A stretch of 64,000 nt of DNA from Eimeria necatrix (Eukaryota; Apicomplexa; Conoidasida; Eucoccidiorida; Eimeriidae): NCBI RefSeq assembly GCF_000499385.1, contig NW_013654410.1, forward strand, positions 78,126 through 142,125. The letters are read 5' to 3'. The number at the start of each line of letters is the position of its first letter. The stretch's first letter is position 1. Under the pieces are notes generated by a model. The model did no database searches. It was not told the DNA's origin and worked only from the letters and a program-made list of their open reading frames with translations. Shown here in pieces: positions 1 to 12,407 of this stretch. Both the position numbers and the translations under genes were made by a program.

Positions 1-2763
1 CGGTCTTTTTCCTGTGTATGTTTTTTGAATGGACGCTTGATGGCTGACCGTGCGCAATCTGAGGAAGGCTGGCTGTTGAAGGACAAAGTTAAACATCAGT
101 TGCACGTAGGCAACAGCATTCTATCCGCTGCTGTGGTTGCTGCTACTTTGCTGGTAGCGGTACGTAGGCCCTTCTGCATCTGCCCACATCTGGCCCTTTT
201 CATGAAGCTTGTGCCTAGCGTTTTTTGCCTCTGATGGCTCGTGGGCTCGATAGTTTAAGTGCTTACTTGCGCGCTCTGCACAGGAGGCCGGTGGGATCGT
301 TTTGCTACCACGCGACTCAGCATGCAATCTGCCTCGCGTAGTGAAGACCATTGTATAGTATCGCATTTCACCAAGTCTGAGCCACTCTCGTCCCCACCCG
401 CTAGTCTGCTTTTTTCTGTTGTTGTATTGTTTTGCCCGACAGCCCCTCCACTTGCATCACAGCATACTAATGAATCTGCCTTGTAGCTTTGCGCCTTGGC
501 AGTTGCCCCTTTTTGCTCCTTGCGCAGCGTCAATATCGCGTAGGTGCCTGTCCCACCGCTCTGTAATGGCTAGCCTGGACAGGGCTGCCAGTGTGTCGGG
601 ATCCCGCATGGCAGCACAGCTCGCAGAGGGGGTTCAGGAAAAAAATCAAGAGCTGCAGCTGACGCTGATGGTGAAATCTCCACCGTTATTTTTTTCGTCA
701 TTGCCATACCTGATTCCGTAGGAGTTTTTGCACAGTAGACACTTAACGTCACATCGCTTGCGACGGCGACACCGAGCCTAAGAGCTGCTGCGGTTTGTTC
801 GTTATGCTCTTCATGGCCTCTGCTCGACCAGATACCAGCACTTCGACAGTTCTAGTTTGTAAGAGTATACAAAGTACACTACGGATTCACTGCTTCAGCT
901 TCATCAAGATCCTCTTCTGTGCGGTTGTCGCCTCGAGATGTGTCCTGCCCAGTAGAGCAGTAGAGCAGGGCTCCCTTAAGTGCTAAACAACCTCCCAGCC
1001 CCAGCGCCTCGGGTCTATCCCTAAGTCGGTCAAAGAGATCTCAACAAGGTGTAGGAGGCCTCTCATATTTCTTGCATCCTCGTGTTAAAGGGAGCTATTG
1101 ATGTGCCTAAAACAGCCGCACTAAATGCTTTGGCTGCAATGTTCCTCCTTTTAGCTTCGCAATTGACGGTCAGTTGTTGATAGAGATGTATCTGGGTAGC
1201 AGCTGTGCCATCGCTCCTTGAGAACGGGTACGCAGCCATGCAGTCCGGTCGCCGTTGCAACCTCTTCGGGCCCCTTATTTCGCATTTTGCTGCATTACTT
1301 GGCCATTTTCGGGGCATCTCCTGGATGTTCTTTCTGTAAACAGCTTGGGTTAGGACAGTCCTAGTGCTCTTATGACCTCTCCTTACGGAGGTACACGTTC
1401 CACTGCGCGCATTTTCCCTCGGTTCCAAGCTGTTCCACGAGGATCTCGTGTGCAGTTTACCTCGTCATATTCCAAATGAGAGTTTTCTGCACCCTTTGGA
1501 ATCTGGGCTATTGCAAAAGTTACTAAAAGGGTACTTTCACAATTACGCATCGTAGGAGAAACCAGCAAAGGTTGTGTCACGCTGTCTAGAGGAAAGATAT
1601 CCTGCTTGATATTACTTTCCAGTCAGTGCAGCCGAATATCACAGCCTAGCGATTGACAACTAGTTCGCACTTTAGCAAGGATTACGTCCTTGGGTTTGAT
1701 ATCTATGCATAACAAATGCCGGGTCATCCTAAACCAGCTGTGCAGGTTGACAAGCATGTGCAATCAACGGAGTGAGCCAAAGTACTTGTGTTAGATTGAT
1801 GTCACTAGCGAGTAAAAGTTTATTTCCAGTAAAAAGTGCAAAACAAATCGAAAAGAAGCACAGCCTGTGTGTCACAGACGGGCAGCAACAACATTTCAAA
1901 TAACCCTGACAACTGGCGGCGCTACAAAACGAGTAATGCAATACAGGTTGTTTGTGCTAAGCAAAACTTTACCACACTTCGAAAACCTTCATCTGCGGGG
2001 CCGCTTTTTCTCAAATAAGGCACTTCTCCATCAAAATATTAGAGTTGAGTTTGAAGTTCAGTGCTAAAGTCCAGAGCAGCACATTGGGCCGAGTCGCCAG
2101 TACAAAACTGTGTCTCCTCTGGCTCAGATGCCTTTGCAAGATCTTGGAGTTGTAGTGGAGCATGGGCTGGGACACAACATTCGCAGGCAACACCCTACAT
2201 GGTTGCCATTGACACTAGATACTCAAAAGCAATATTAAATATAGTTTATCTAGGCAGAATCATATCACATGACTTCCGATATTTTGCGCCTCCATATTAG
2301 CCTTGCCTGGGCAGTGAAATTCCATGGGTTTGGCGGCGAGTTTGCCTGGTAGCGTAGGAGGCTTCCGGTATCCTACAAGGCCAGACGCAGTCAGAGCACA
2401 ATATCTAGTTTGTGAAGTAATATTCGAAAATGAGGCAAAAATCTCATCTAGTTGTTTGCGTGTAAGTGTGGAATTAGTTACATACTTGTCGCTTGCTTGA
2501 CCATGGCCTTTTGAGCTCTCTTGCTTCGTTTCCAATTACAAGCAACAGCTGGAAAGCTCCCATTCCACTCGGCCAGTGCTGCCTGCTGCTCAGCCTCTTG
2601 CGAGGAGCTTGCAAACTTTCCGAATGCCTGTGAAAGGCCAGAAGTGGCGTTCGAGACTCTCCATGAGTTTATGCCCCCGAGAAATTGGAAGAGTACATGA
2701 CGATAGCCCTTGTCTACCTTCGTAGACGCCTTCCCGAATACGCTTGAAATAAGTTTAATGCCT
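1..2763. other. intergenic, no gene recognised
   Basis: No open frame here has convincing splice signals, composition or similarity to a known family. The short frames on both strands look like chance. The last 500 bases (2260-2763) are an exception worth noting: two overlapping minus-strand frames stay open there and could be a longer C-terminus or the 3' untranslated part of the secreted-protein gene that ends at 2764. Confidence 0.5.
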
Positions 2764-5700
2764 TCATCTGCACTCGCACCCCAGTTTGATAAGGAGACAC
2801 ATCCAAACTTCAGCCTGTCGTTTTCCTGAAAGCATCATTGACTGAAAGTGATTCAGGGTCCCAGCGGAGAACCCTATTGAAGTGTGTTCTTTGTGCGACC
2901 TACCTTGAAGTTTGATGCACTGGTATCCCATAAGAATCATGCTAGCTGAATCTGTCGAAGCCAAGTCGGCAAGCGAGACAACTGTTTGCCGGCCACAAGC
3001 ATCAGCAAACTGTTGCGATGCCTTCAGGGTTAATACCCAGTCTGGGACGTCTCGCAGACCTGCTTGTGACTCAAGGTACATTAGACTGGCATTAATGTCG
3101 CTCGAAATATCCTTGAATGTCACCTGTTGAGGAGCCGCGGCACCCTTCTTTGCGCCTATAGCCCAACCCACCGGTACGTCAAACTTATTCATTTTGCATT
3201 TTGCTTTTATGAGTTCCATGCCGATCTTAGCCTGGTCATGACCTACAAGTTTAAGAAGACGCAGCTCATAGCAGCTGGGTGGATTGATAACAGGAGCTGA
3301 TATGCAGTGGGTCTCCAAACATTTGTAACTACGCTGTAGGCTACCGAGTTTGAAGCTAAACAAGCGCACCATTGTTAAAGAGAAGGCTGGCGAAAACTAG
3401 TCGAGCGCCACGGAAAGTGTCGGCAGTAGTAGGTGGTTGTGGCGAGGCCTCTTCGCTAGATATCTGCGGCGAAGGTCCCAGAACCCACCATACCACTAAC
3501 ATGCGAGCAAGCTGCTGGAGTTCGGCCGAAGTTTCACACATTTCTTTATTGGCTCGCCGTTTCTTCCCCCTTGCTTTCTTTGATAGTTTCTCCAACTTTT
3601 TTCTGAGCCCTGCTTTTCTTTTTGAAGACTGTGGAAGCATCAGAAGATCCGTGGCATCATCAACTTCCGCAGTGCAAGGTGTAAACTTTTCAATGAAGCT
3701 AGCTGCCTTCTTTCGGAGATGATTCACTGCCTTCACGTAAGCTTTCGTCGTGAAAACACCATCTCCCATAGTCTGCACCACCCTTTCCCATGGCAGAGCA
3801 GTGCTTTCCTCGAGTTCAACCCTTAAGAAAGCTCCTGTAACATAAACAGGCACAAGCTCTGGAGAACTTAAGCCACTACCTAGGGGATTGAAGTAGAAGT
3901 CATTTCTGGAATGCATAGCTCAGCTATTGAGCTATTTCTGGGGGAGGTGAAGTGTGCGTAAAATCTGAGACATGACCTTTGAAAGCGCGACGACTGGCTC
4001 ACCAATTTGCAAGGCTGTAGAAGCGAATGGCGCAAAAAGCGGAGGCAGCAAGTCTCCCTCAAGTCCACAAGAGAAAAATCTGTACAAGGCTGCGAATACG
4101 TCGGACCCCTTCGCTAGCTTTCGCTGTTTCTTCGAACTCGCTAACCCAGCCTCAGAGTCGTTGATATAACCTCGGACGTTCGTCAGAACGCTTAGTGCGA
4201 ACAAGGTGGGATTTGAGAGTTCAGACGCCAAGAGGTTCTTGCAGATAGTGGCTGTCGATAGCAAGTTCAAGGCATTAACATTAATGCTACCTCCAGTGAC
4301 AAAGCTGCGCAACATTTCATGGGTTTCACGCTGGCTCGAGTCATTTTTCAGCCGTTTCCAGCCATCCTGCAATAGCGCTGCTGATTCTGATTCGCGTGGT
4401 GCGAACGTCTCAGTAAGCTCTGTGGTCGGCTGCGACAAGCTTGTGGTTGAGCTTCGTGAGTAGTGTTCTTCAGTGGAAGATGGTGTAGCCTGACTTTCAG
4501 CACGAGATACACTTTCACCCTCTAGCTTTGCAGTCTGCTTCTCAGAAGCGGCGAGAAGGTGCTGTCCTGTGAGCCAAGCCGCAGCGACCCTCTGGTCAAG
4601 CTCGACGATTTCGTCATACGAATACCGCGTCGTCATGCGAAGTGCTGAAGCAACAGAAGAATCATATGTTTTGACCGAAGGAAAATGCTGCAAGCTCTAA
4701 GGTAAATAAAAGGGAAAAAACGTGCACCGAATGTGATTTTTTGTGTGGTGACATACCGTCGCCCACTCTTAGAAAGTGAGAACTAGGCCGATACTTTCTC
4801 CTATTTTGTTCTGTTTCCTTGTTCGCCCAGCTCTTCCGCAAAGAGGCTTTGGTCAAACATGTAAAATCGCAGTCGCTTAGCGATCCCGGAGGTAGCAAGC
4901 CTGAGAGTCAAGGATAGGAAAGCGAAGAAGCAAAAATAAAAAGCGAAGATGCACCTGTGCAGAAAACCTTCAGTCAGGGATCCCTGTTGCTTCAAGCTTC
5001 GACAGACCTGTTTGGCTTTTCTTGGAAGGTCCAGCTATGCATGCAGACCGCATCACCTGAGAGAAGGCGTGTGAAGCGGGGTTGTAGCCTACAAAGGTAC
5101 GCACATCGCATTGAATCAACCAAATGCAAGACTCAATTCCTCTACGCTTGATCTTTTCTTCCAAACGCATGTTGTCACTTCACTCCTTACCCTGACGACC
5201 CTTTGCACTGTGTTCTTGCTTCCAGCGCAAATGACAGCTTAGCGTTTCAACGCCTGCTGCTTGAAGGCCTAGCTCGTAGTATATTCCTGCTAGACACTGT
5301 GTCCCCAATCCAGGCTGCTTCTGTACATCGCGCATTGGAGTAGCCTTCGGAGCTACGTATGCTCTCGTCAGCTGATTGTCAGCTATTTCTTCGTTTACTG
5401 GGCCCACGAGTGGTGATCCTGCCGTATGTCTTTCCAATAGTCGCGCGAGGAGCAGACTGGGCTGCATCATTAAGTTGGCGTGGTTGAGAGACAGACAGCC
5501 GGGTAGTGCGTGGTGAGCCAACACAACCTGCAACGTCTCAATCACTGAGTTAATGCACAAAGACAGACGATTTCAGTTGTCGCCACAACAAAACCAATAC
5601 ACACGAGGTCCGCATCTTTGCGGTCTCAAAATGAGCAAACACTCCTGCACAAATGACTTGCTTTTTGTTGCTTCACGGGCGCTAAACATGCTGTGTTTTC

Positions 5701-8533
5701 TAGAAATGTCCTTCTCATCTGCACGACGTTTTTTTCCCTGCTGAAATGTTGGTTCCGGGGCTCCAAGTAAATGGCGTATTCTAATAACGATTTGAAAGAC
5801 TGAAGGCACCAATAACACAATTCATATGGCAATGAACGAGGTTCAAGCACGACATACAGGTATAAATAATTAAGATGCAGCAGAAACTTTCGCTTCTGCG
5901 TTCCCGAAACTGAGAAGGCTCACCGCTGGATTTGTCTGCCAAGGCTTTTGCAAGGCCACTGAAGTTTCCAGTTTTTCTACCGGTCTCAAGGGCCTCTGCG
6001 TATCCATTATGCTCGGCAAAATCTAGAAGACGAGAGAGCATATCTGCGTCCTCCTTCTCGACAGACTGCCATGATCCACTAAGCGCTGTGTCCACGAACG
6101 CTGCCTCGACTAAGAACAAGGGCAACACACTCAGAGACACACTTCACTACAGCTGAATTGGCTAAATAATAAAAGAAATTGTTTGCGGCCAAGGGCTTGA
6201 GAGCACTGTTCGGGTACGGTTTGTTTACATACCAGAATCTGCAGCCAAAACAACTTTTTCTACGTTAACCGCTTTATCAACGCCTCCTAAAGAAGCTTTG
6301 CTGCCTTCTACTGCTTCGACAGTAAATACAGGCTCCCCAAGGTGGAGATAGCCATCTAGAAGCTTGACAGTGCTACCGGGCTTGCGTGGAGAGGAGATGC
6401 CTAACAGGCAACAAGGACAAATCGTGCAGTAGGCGAGTAAAGCATCTACCAGATCTTTATGTATTTTCACTAGCGCATGCTAAATATTTCGAAACGCCTC
6501 CAGGAGGCTTCTGCAATTCACCGTCTAAGAGATAGGTTGCCTGGGAGCCTGATAGCCACACGCAAAGAGCAAAGCAAGAGGAAATATTTTTTGATCGCGT
6601 AAAGCTTCTACAAAAGCGCAGTACCAAAGGCCTTCTGCAGCAAGCTGTTTAAGGCTGGTTTAGCCATCTCTTATCTCACCAGTTGACTCTTTTAATTCCT
6701 CTAGAGTTTTTACAGCTGCGCCATACAAGGCCAGCCCCTGACGAACTAACTGCAACTCATGAGGGAAAAATGCGGCTCTCTGTGGGAGGACTGCTTGAGC
6801 CACGGCATGTAAGCATGAGTCTCCATCTGCGGTTGCAGCCTCGACTGATTCGTACACTTCATTCTGTTCCTTTTTACCTGCATGAAAAGGCAAGTTGAAA
6901 CTGAAGGATGGTGGGAGCTAGCATTTGTAAAAGTTGCCGGAACACTCGCAGCAAGCAAACAAGGCTACACTCCACCTTGAACTGACAGCGCACTTCTAGA
7001 GAAGCTTCCCACTACTTCATCTCCAATCTCAGACGCGCCACTTAAGACATACGCGTCGAATATGGGTCCCACTGGGGCTGAGAAAGACAGTATATCCGCA
7101 AGCACACTGCTTTTCTGTCCGGCTTCTGACTACCAATAGGATGATTCTTCTACGGTCTTGAGAATCGTTTGTGTAGTAGCTAAGAGTCTCTGTAGCACAA
7201 AAATAGACGCTCCTTGCATATGCTTGGCTCACCGTGTTGATTTTCAGTTGCTTGGCCTTTCGGTGCTTTTGATCGGAACGACTTCAACAGAGAAGATTTC
7301 TTTTCAGGATCCGCGCTAGTCTCGTTATCAGTTTCTTTGGAAAGCGAGAACAGACACCAGGGAGCACAGAGTGCGCTAGTTGATCGCCAGCAGCGTGCAA
7401 GTTCCCCATACAATCAAAAGTCATCCTCTAGCTACAAGCCAACATTAAGTAGAGAATAAGATCTCAAATTCGCGCAACTGGAATAGCATCTTACCAGTGT
7501 CACGAGGTGTCCTCCCCCGCCGTGTCAATTTCTTGCGTAGGGCCGGCATTTTCAGACGCGATTTTCGCTTTTTATCACCGGCTGCAACAAGGGCATTAGT
7601 TTTCCATCATATTTCATCTCACGATTTTGCGAAGGTGTTCCGTGTGAACACTGAACTTGCTTAATAGGCATTTCTCACCTGTAGGAGAATTTTCAGCTTC
7701 AGTTTCTACCTCAGATTCTTCTGATGATACAATGGCCTCCCGTGAATTACTGCGGGAAGGAGATTTTCCAAGAATTTTCTTCGCATTAGGCCACTTTAAC
7801 TTCTTTAGTCCTGTCCCCTTTTTTGTGCTTCCTTCGGCCACTGGTTCGCTTTGGCTTTCTCCTACGGTAACAATAGAAAACCAAATTGAGATACTTGGCG
7901 TTTTGGCACGTCAGAACCGGGAAGGCAGCTCCATTATAACTAAAGAGAGCTATATTAAGCGCTTAGCGCAATTCAAGCAAGAGCGGTACGTCGCTGCTAC
8001 GTGTCTTGGCTCGCAGCGGTCCATGACTCAGTACCAGGCTGCGGTGCTCGTATGCTGATGTCGGTAAAACAATAAATTAAAAGTTGCAAACTGCATTAAG
8101 CAAGGAAAAAAACTCACCGGCAGCTTTTCCGGTGGACTCTAGCAAGCTTGGATGAATAGCTGCACGATATAAACAAACCGTAGAAGATGCGGCAGTCAAG
8201 ATATTTTAGACACAGTTATGCGCGTGTGGCTGTTACCATTTGCTGCATGTAATGCCACCTGTTATTTCAAGTATAGCCATTGTAGAAAACTAGGAAGAAA
8301 ACCAGAAAAGAGCTAAAGCAACAGGCATAGCCTTAAAACTCTTTATATTCATCTGAATGCTTGCAAATAGCTGGATTTCAGAATCTGTTACCTGACAGCC
8401 TTGAACCATGGAAGGTCAAGTAAAGTGGTGCTAATGTTGCTGCATTTTCAGCTCTTTTAGGTGCTGCAAGGACTCCGTCTGCCTCTACTGACATGCCCAT
8501 GCATCCAACAAGCGCGAGAGCCCACAACAGCAT
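2764..8533 (-). CDS. predicted secreted protein of unknown function, 15 exons
   Basis: I do not recognise this family. The start at 8533 opens with a hydrophobic signal peptide (MLLWALALVGCMGMSVEADG). Exons by GT-AG sites and phase are 8392-8533, 8118-8138, 7679-7861, 7495-7581, 7233-7334, 6976-7077, 6680-6877, 6233-6400, 5924-6109, 5191-5418, 4757-4767, 4003-4696, 3370-3918, 2904-3296 and 2764-2825. They sum to 3126 nt, a continuous frame of 1041 residues. After the signal peptide comes a basic, Ser/Lys-rich stretch (exons 2-5), then more ordered-looking segments. A Lys/Arg-rich patch lies in exon 13 (about 3520-3620). Thirteen of the 14 introns are phase 1; the intron after the 11-nt exon is phase 0. 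Good donors such as CAG|GTGAGA support the model. The microexon and the last exon are the weakest parts. A role as a secretory-organelle or exported protein is inference from the signal peptide only. Confidence 0.78.
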
Positions 8534-11500
8534 TTTTCCTGAAGATGAAAGCAGAGAAGCATAGCAGCAGTATTCAGGACACCCTGAGATACAAGGATGG
8601 GGAGTTCGTTTCCTGACAAGTGTTTGCATTTCTTCAGTGCTGTTTCAGCTCGAATTATGTTGCAGCTGCAGCTAAGGAAAACAATGGACTGTGGTGTCAT
8701 GCTTGTGCCGATTCGCTGCGCGTAGTGCTTGAATTGAAACGCAAATGCGGTTTAGACATACCCCATGTAGTAACTGCGAAAGTAGATGATAGTGCCGCTG
8801 CAGGCCTGCGGGCCCAGAACACTGGCTGCATGAACGTTTGTGAAGGCGTTGAGGAGTGAGTACTCATGGTCTGCGCATGTTTGTGAGATTCGTCCAGTGG
8901 GCAGGCAAAGTATGCTCCGTGGGAAGGTGCCAGTCGTGAATTACTTCCGAATTTACTGGAAACCCGTGGCGCTGCGGCTATTCCGGGTGCTTCTTCCAGC
9001 GCATAGCCGGGCTCCCTCCTTTCTCCATTGCTCGGAAGGGGCCCAACTAGTCTACGCAAGCTTGAAGTCATCTTGACCGAGCTTCAAATAGGAAAGGAAA
9101 TTGTTTGAGAACTAATTTTGCAGCGGGATAAGCTACGAGTTTTATCTCAGTAGGGGCACTGCAGTCCTTCATGCGTGACTCGATTGAAACTGCTCGCTGC
9201 AGACAGCGGCTCGGCGCACCACGACGCTAAACACCGTTCAGATTCTTCGCCTGGTGACATAGACAGAAGAGAAAGTGAAAATTTAATCTATGAGAATAAA
9301 AATTAGTGAAGTTCTGCGTACGTCCTCTCCTTTGACGCCTCCACCGTCAGTCAGTCAGGGTAAGGCAACAGCGAACGCTGAGAATGACCCGCAGGGTCAG
9401 AGCCATAAACGGCAAAAATGTTCCAATCTCTTTCTTGTAGCAAAGTCTACGGTGATTTAATACTTCTGATGTGAAAATTTACATTTTATTTTCCAACAGG
9501 AGCATGTGCAAACTTACTGGTCCAGTGAGCATTCGGTAGCGCTACCGACGGACCTGTCTCTCGAGAGCGCCGCTTACAGGGATTATTGCAGTAAGCCCTG
9601 TTGCACACCCTTTTAGCAGTTCTAGTTTTTTGAGTTTCCCAAGTTTTGGGGGTTTTTACTTTTATTTCTTGATGATGGGATTTTTTACCTCACGCCAAAC
9701 GCAACCATGCATCCTTCAGCCATGTGCTATGCCAGGACACTATGTTGCTCGCCTTTTTGCTTATAACAGCCAAAAAATTCAATAAACAATGGCTAGAGAT
9801 GCCAAAAACACTATTTATAGGCTTTACAATGTATCTAATCGCTGAGATTGCCTGAAGCCATAGGGTGCAATCTACATCTGGAGTGTTTGGGTCAAAGATG
9901 GACTATTTCTCTTCAGCACGGCAACTTTTGAGCCTTTGCATCCATTTTGGCTCTAATTAATACAGAAAAGGTCTTGTGTAAGCTGATACAACAAAACTTG
10001 CCTCTTCTGGCCACGCCAAGCACGTTTCAAGTATATATGTTTGAAGTATATATATGCTGAGGTGCCAAAGTGTCCTATACTTCTTTGTCACTAATTTCTC
10101 AGCGTGGTGAGTATTTGAGCTGCCAGGGCTTCAATTAGCCACAGGAATCCTTAGTGAGTAGCAATAGGTATGAAAGATGTGATCAGAATGGGAATGACCG
10201 CGTTTACCCACCCTCTGGACAGGCTTCGAAGACCAACAGCAACGCTGTACTACTGAAACAGGGAACTAGAAAATTTTCAGACAGTTTTTTCGGCAGAAAT
10301 ACTTACATGAGTAGAAAATTCAAAAATATTCGCTCATGACGCAGTGGCACGTGCCTCCAAAAGGGTACTATGCGCGGAACGCTGGCAACGTTCTCCGTGG
10401 GCAGAAATTGCAGCTCGGCTGATGCTACAGTATGTGTTGATCTAAGCAGAGAATGTGTTCAAAATGTGCACTTAAGGAGCACCCAGCTCTTTAGGAGAGA
10501 CACTTTGCTTAAATGAATGGGGAGAAAAATGGCGGAGCTCCTGATTCCCTTTTGTTGGCACTCCATCGCTGAGCTCGCCACTTTCCTCCTACAGCAGAGA
10601 TATTACGGCCTGTCTCTTGAGATAACTAGCTTTTCAGATGTTTTACCGGTTTTGGACATATTTATGTTTGTTTCATCATGAGACATCTAACTAAAACCTT
10701 AGCACGGAAGCTGTAAGCGGGTATTTAAGTTGTTGTGCTCAGAAAGTATAAGCACATCAATGCGCCTTCTCGCATGCATGTCACTTTTGGCAACACTATT
10801 AGAGTGTAAAGTTCTACAGATGGCGTGCAAGCTAGGACTGCAGGAGATGTGGGAATCGTCAAGGAGCTGGGTAGGCGACCTAACCTCGTGGCTACGCCCA
10901 TTTTCGCATTGCTCAGCGTAACAACAGCTTCAGGTTTCTAGAGAGCTTCTCAAGGTTACAAGATAGAAACACCGTAGGCTCTGGGGTCACGCTCATATTG
11001 GTAGCCACTTAAATACTGCAGCCCTGATACTAGCTGAAACTAGTTTGTGTTTGCGCTAATGATTGCGTTGTAATTAGGGATACTGCTAGGGGCCATCAAA
11101 GCTGGTTAGGCACCCTTCCCATGTGACTAACGTCGCATACGTAAATCCACGCATTCAGGTCACTGAAAAACCTTTTCTTGGGTAGACGTAGGCTGAATAT
11201 GTGCCCCAGAGTTTGACAGGAAATGCCGGTTTGTCTTTAAGCTGGTAGACTTACTGAGAGTATATGCCGGCCTGGTAGAGCCTTTCTCAGCAGTGACTAC
11301 AGTGGCTACAATTCCGAAGCAAGTAAAAAGAAAGCATGCTCATCTTTGCCACAAAATGTCCTCTGAACTCTCGGTTGGATGCTTTCGACGCTGAGCCTCA
11401 TGAATTACATAACGAATTCCGCCAAAATTCGCCAACTTTTCCCCATCGCACTCCTACAGAACAGTGTCTAGTGTAATTTTACGCTTTTTGGAAAGTCGAT

Positions 11501-12407
11501 TATTTCCTCGGAGTGCTTTCTGTGCTGTGTTACAATGGTGATTACCTTGGGGCCAATGGTTAGGCTCACGAAATACAAATTTAGGTTGATGCTTACATGA
11601 CACATGCAGATTCAGTGGGTTGAATGGCACTAATAGCGGAATAATGAACGTGACGATAAACTTCGTGCAACACCTACGATAACACCTACCTGTAGAGGGC
11701 TGCATCGCCGCAGTGTACGGGGAAGGCGTGTGCCTATGTTTTAGGCTGCTAATGAGGTTGCACGGGTTTTGCATACAAGCTCTACACTTAGACCTGGAGG
11801 TGCGTTGTGGCTGAGATAGTCAGACAAACGGGATAAAGTTGCATGGGCTTGTATGCTTCCGTGTTGCTACACGATGCTTTGGTCATTGCAAGCGTTAAAA
11901 CCTCACACATAGATCCAAAGCCATTGACAGTATGAAATTATGGTAACTGCACAAAAAAGTTCATTCGTGAAGTAGCATCTATAATATCTACACATTTTGA
12001 GTCCGTGAAGCTAAGCGCTTTGGTGTCCGCCACCACCAGCCCCAATACGTCTGCCTTTTTTTCACTGGGCCCTCCCTCAGCTGCAGGTGTTTGCTGGACT
12101 GCTCATTCTAATAAACTTAGATACGAGGGACACGGAATATTGACTTCAGCCTAATGTAACGTCCATACCCCCTGTTCATGGCTCACGAATTTTCCACTCC
12201 CCTCCACAGTCTAACAGCAACGACAACTGCAAGAAACTGCGCGAAACAAGACTATTTAAGGCCTGTTCGAAACTGAAAACACTCTTGCGGATACCCTGCG
12301 AAGACTGAGGCCCTAGAAAGCCCACGCTATTTGTCTTTGGGGGGCGCCCGCCAGGGCGGGGCCCCTTTGCGAGTTGACAGAGACAGAGAAGGAAGCACTC
12401 CCCTACG
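8534..12407. other. 3.9 kb divergent intergenic region
   Basis: This lies between the minus-strand secreted-protein gene and plus-strand PIG-M, so it should hold both promoters. I see no supported gene, tRNA or repeat array. A small direct repeat of a TGAAGTATATAT-type motif occurs near 10028-10058. AT-rich stretches near 9250-9310 and 9420-9490 are ordinary for the repeat-poor part of the window. Confidence 0.5.
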
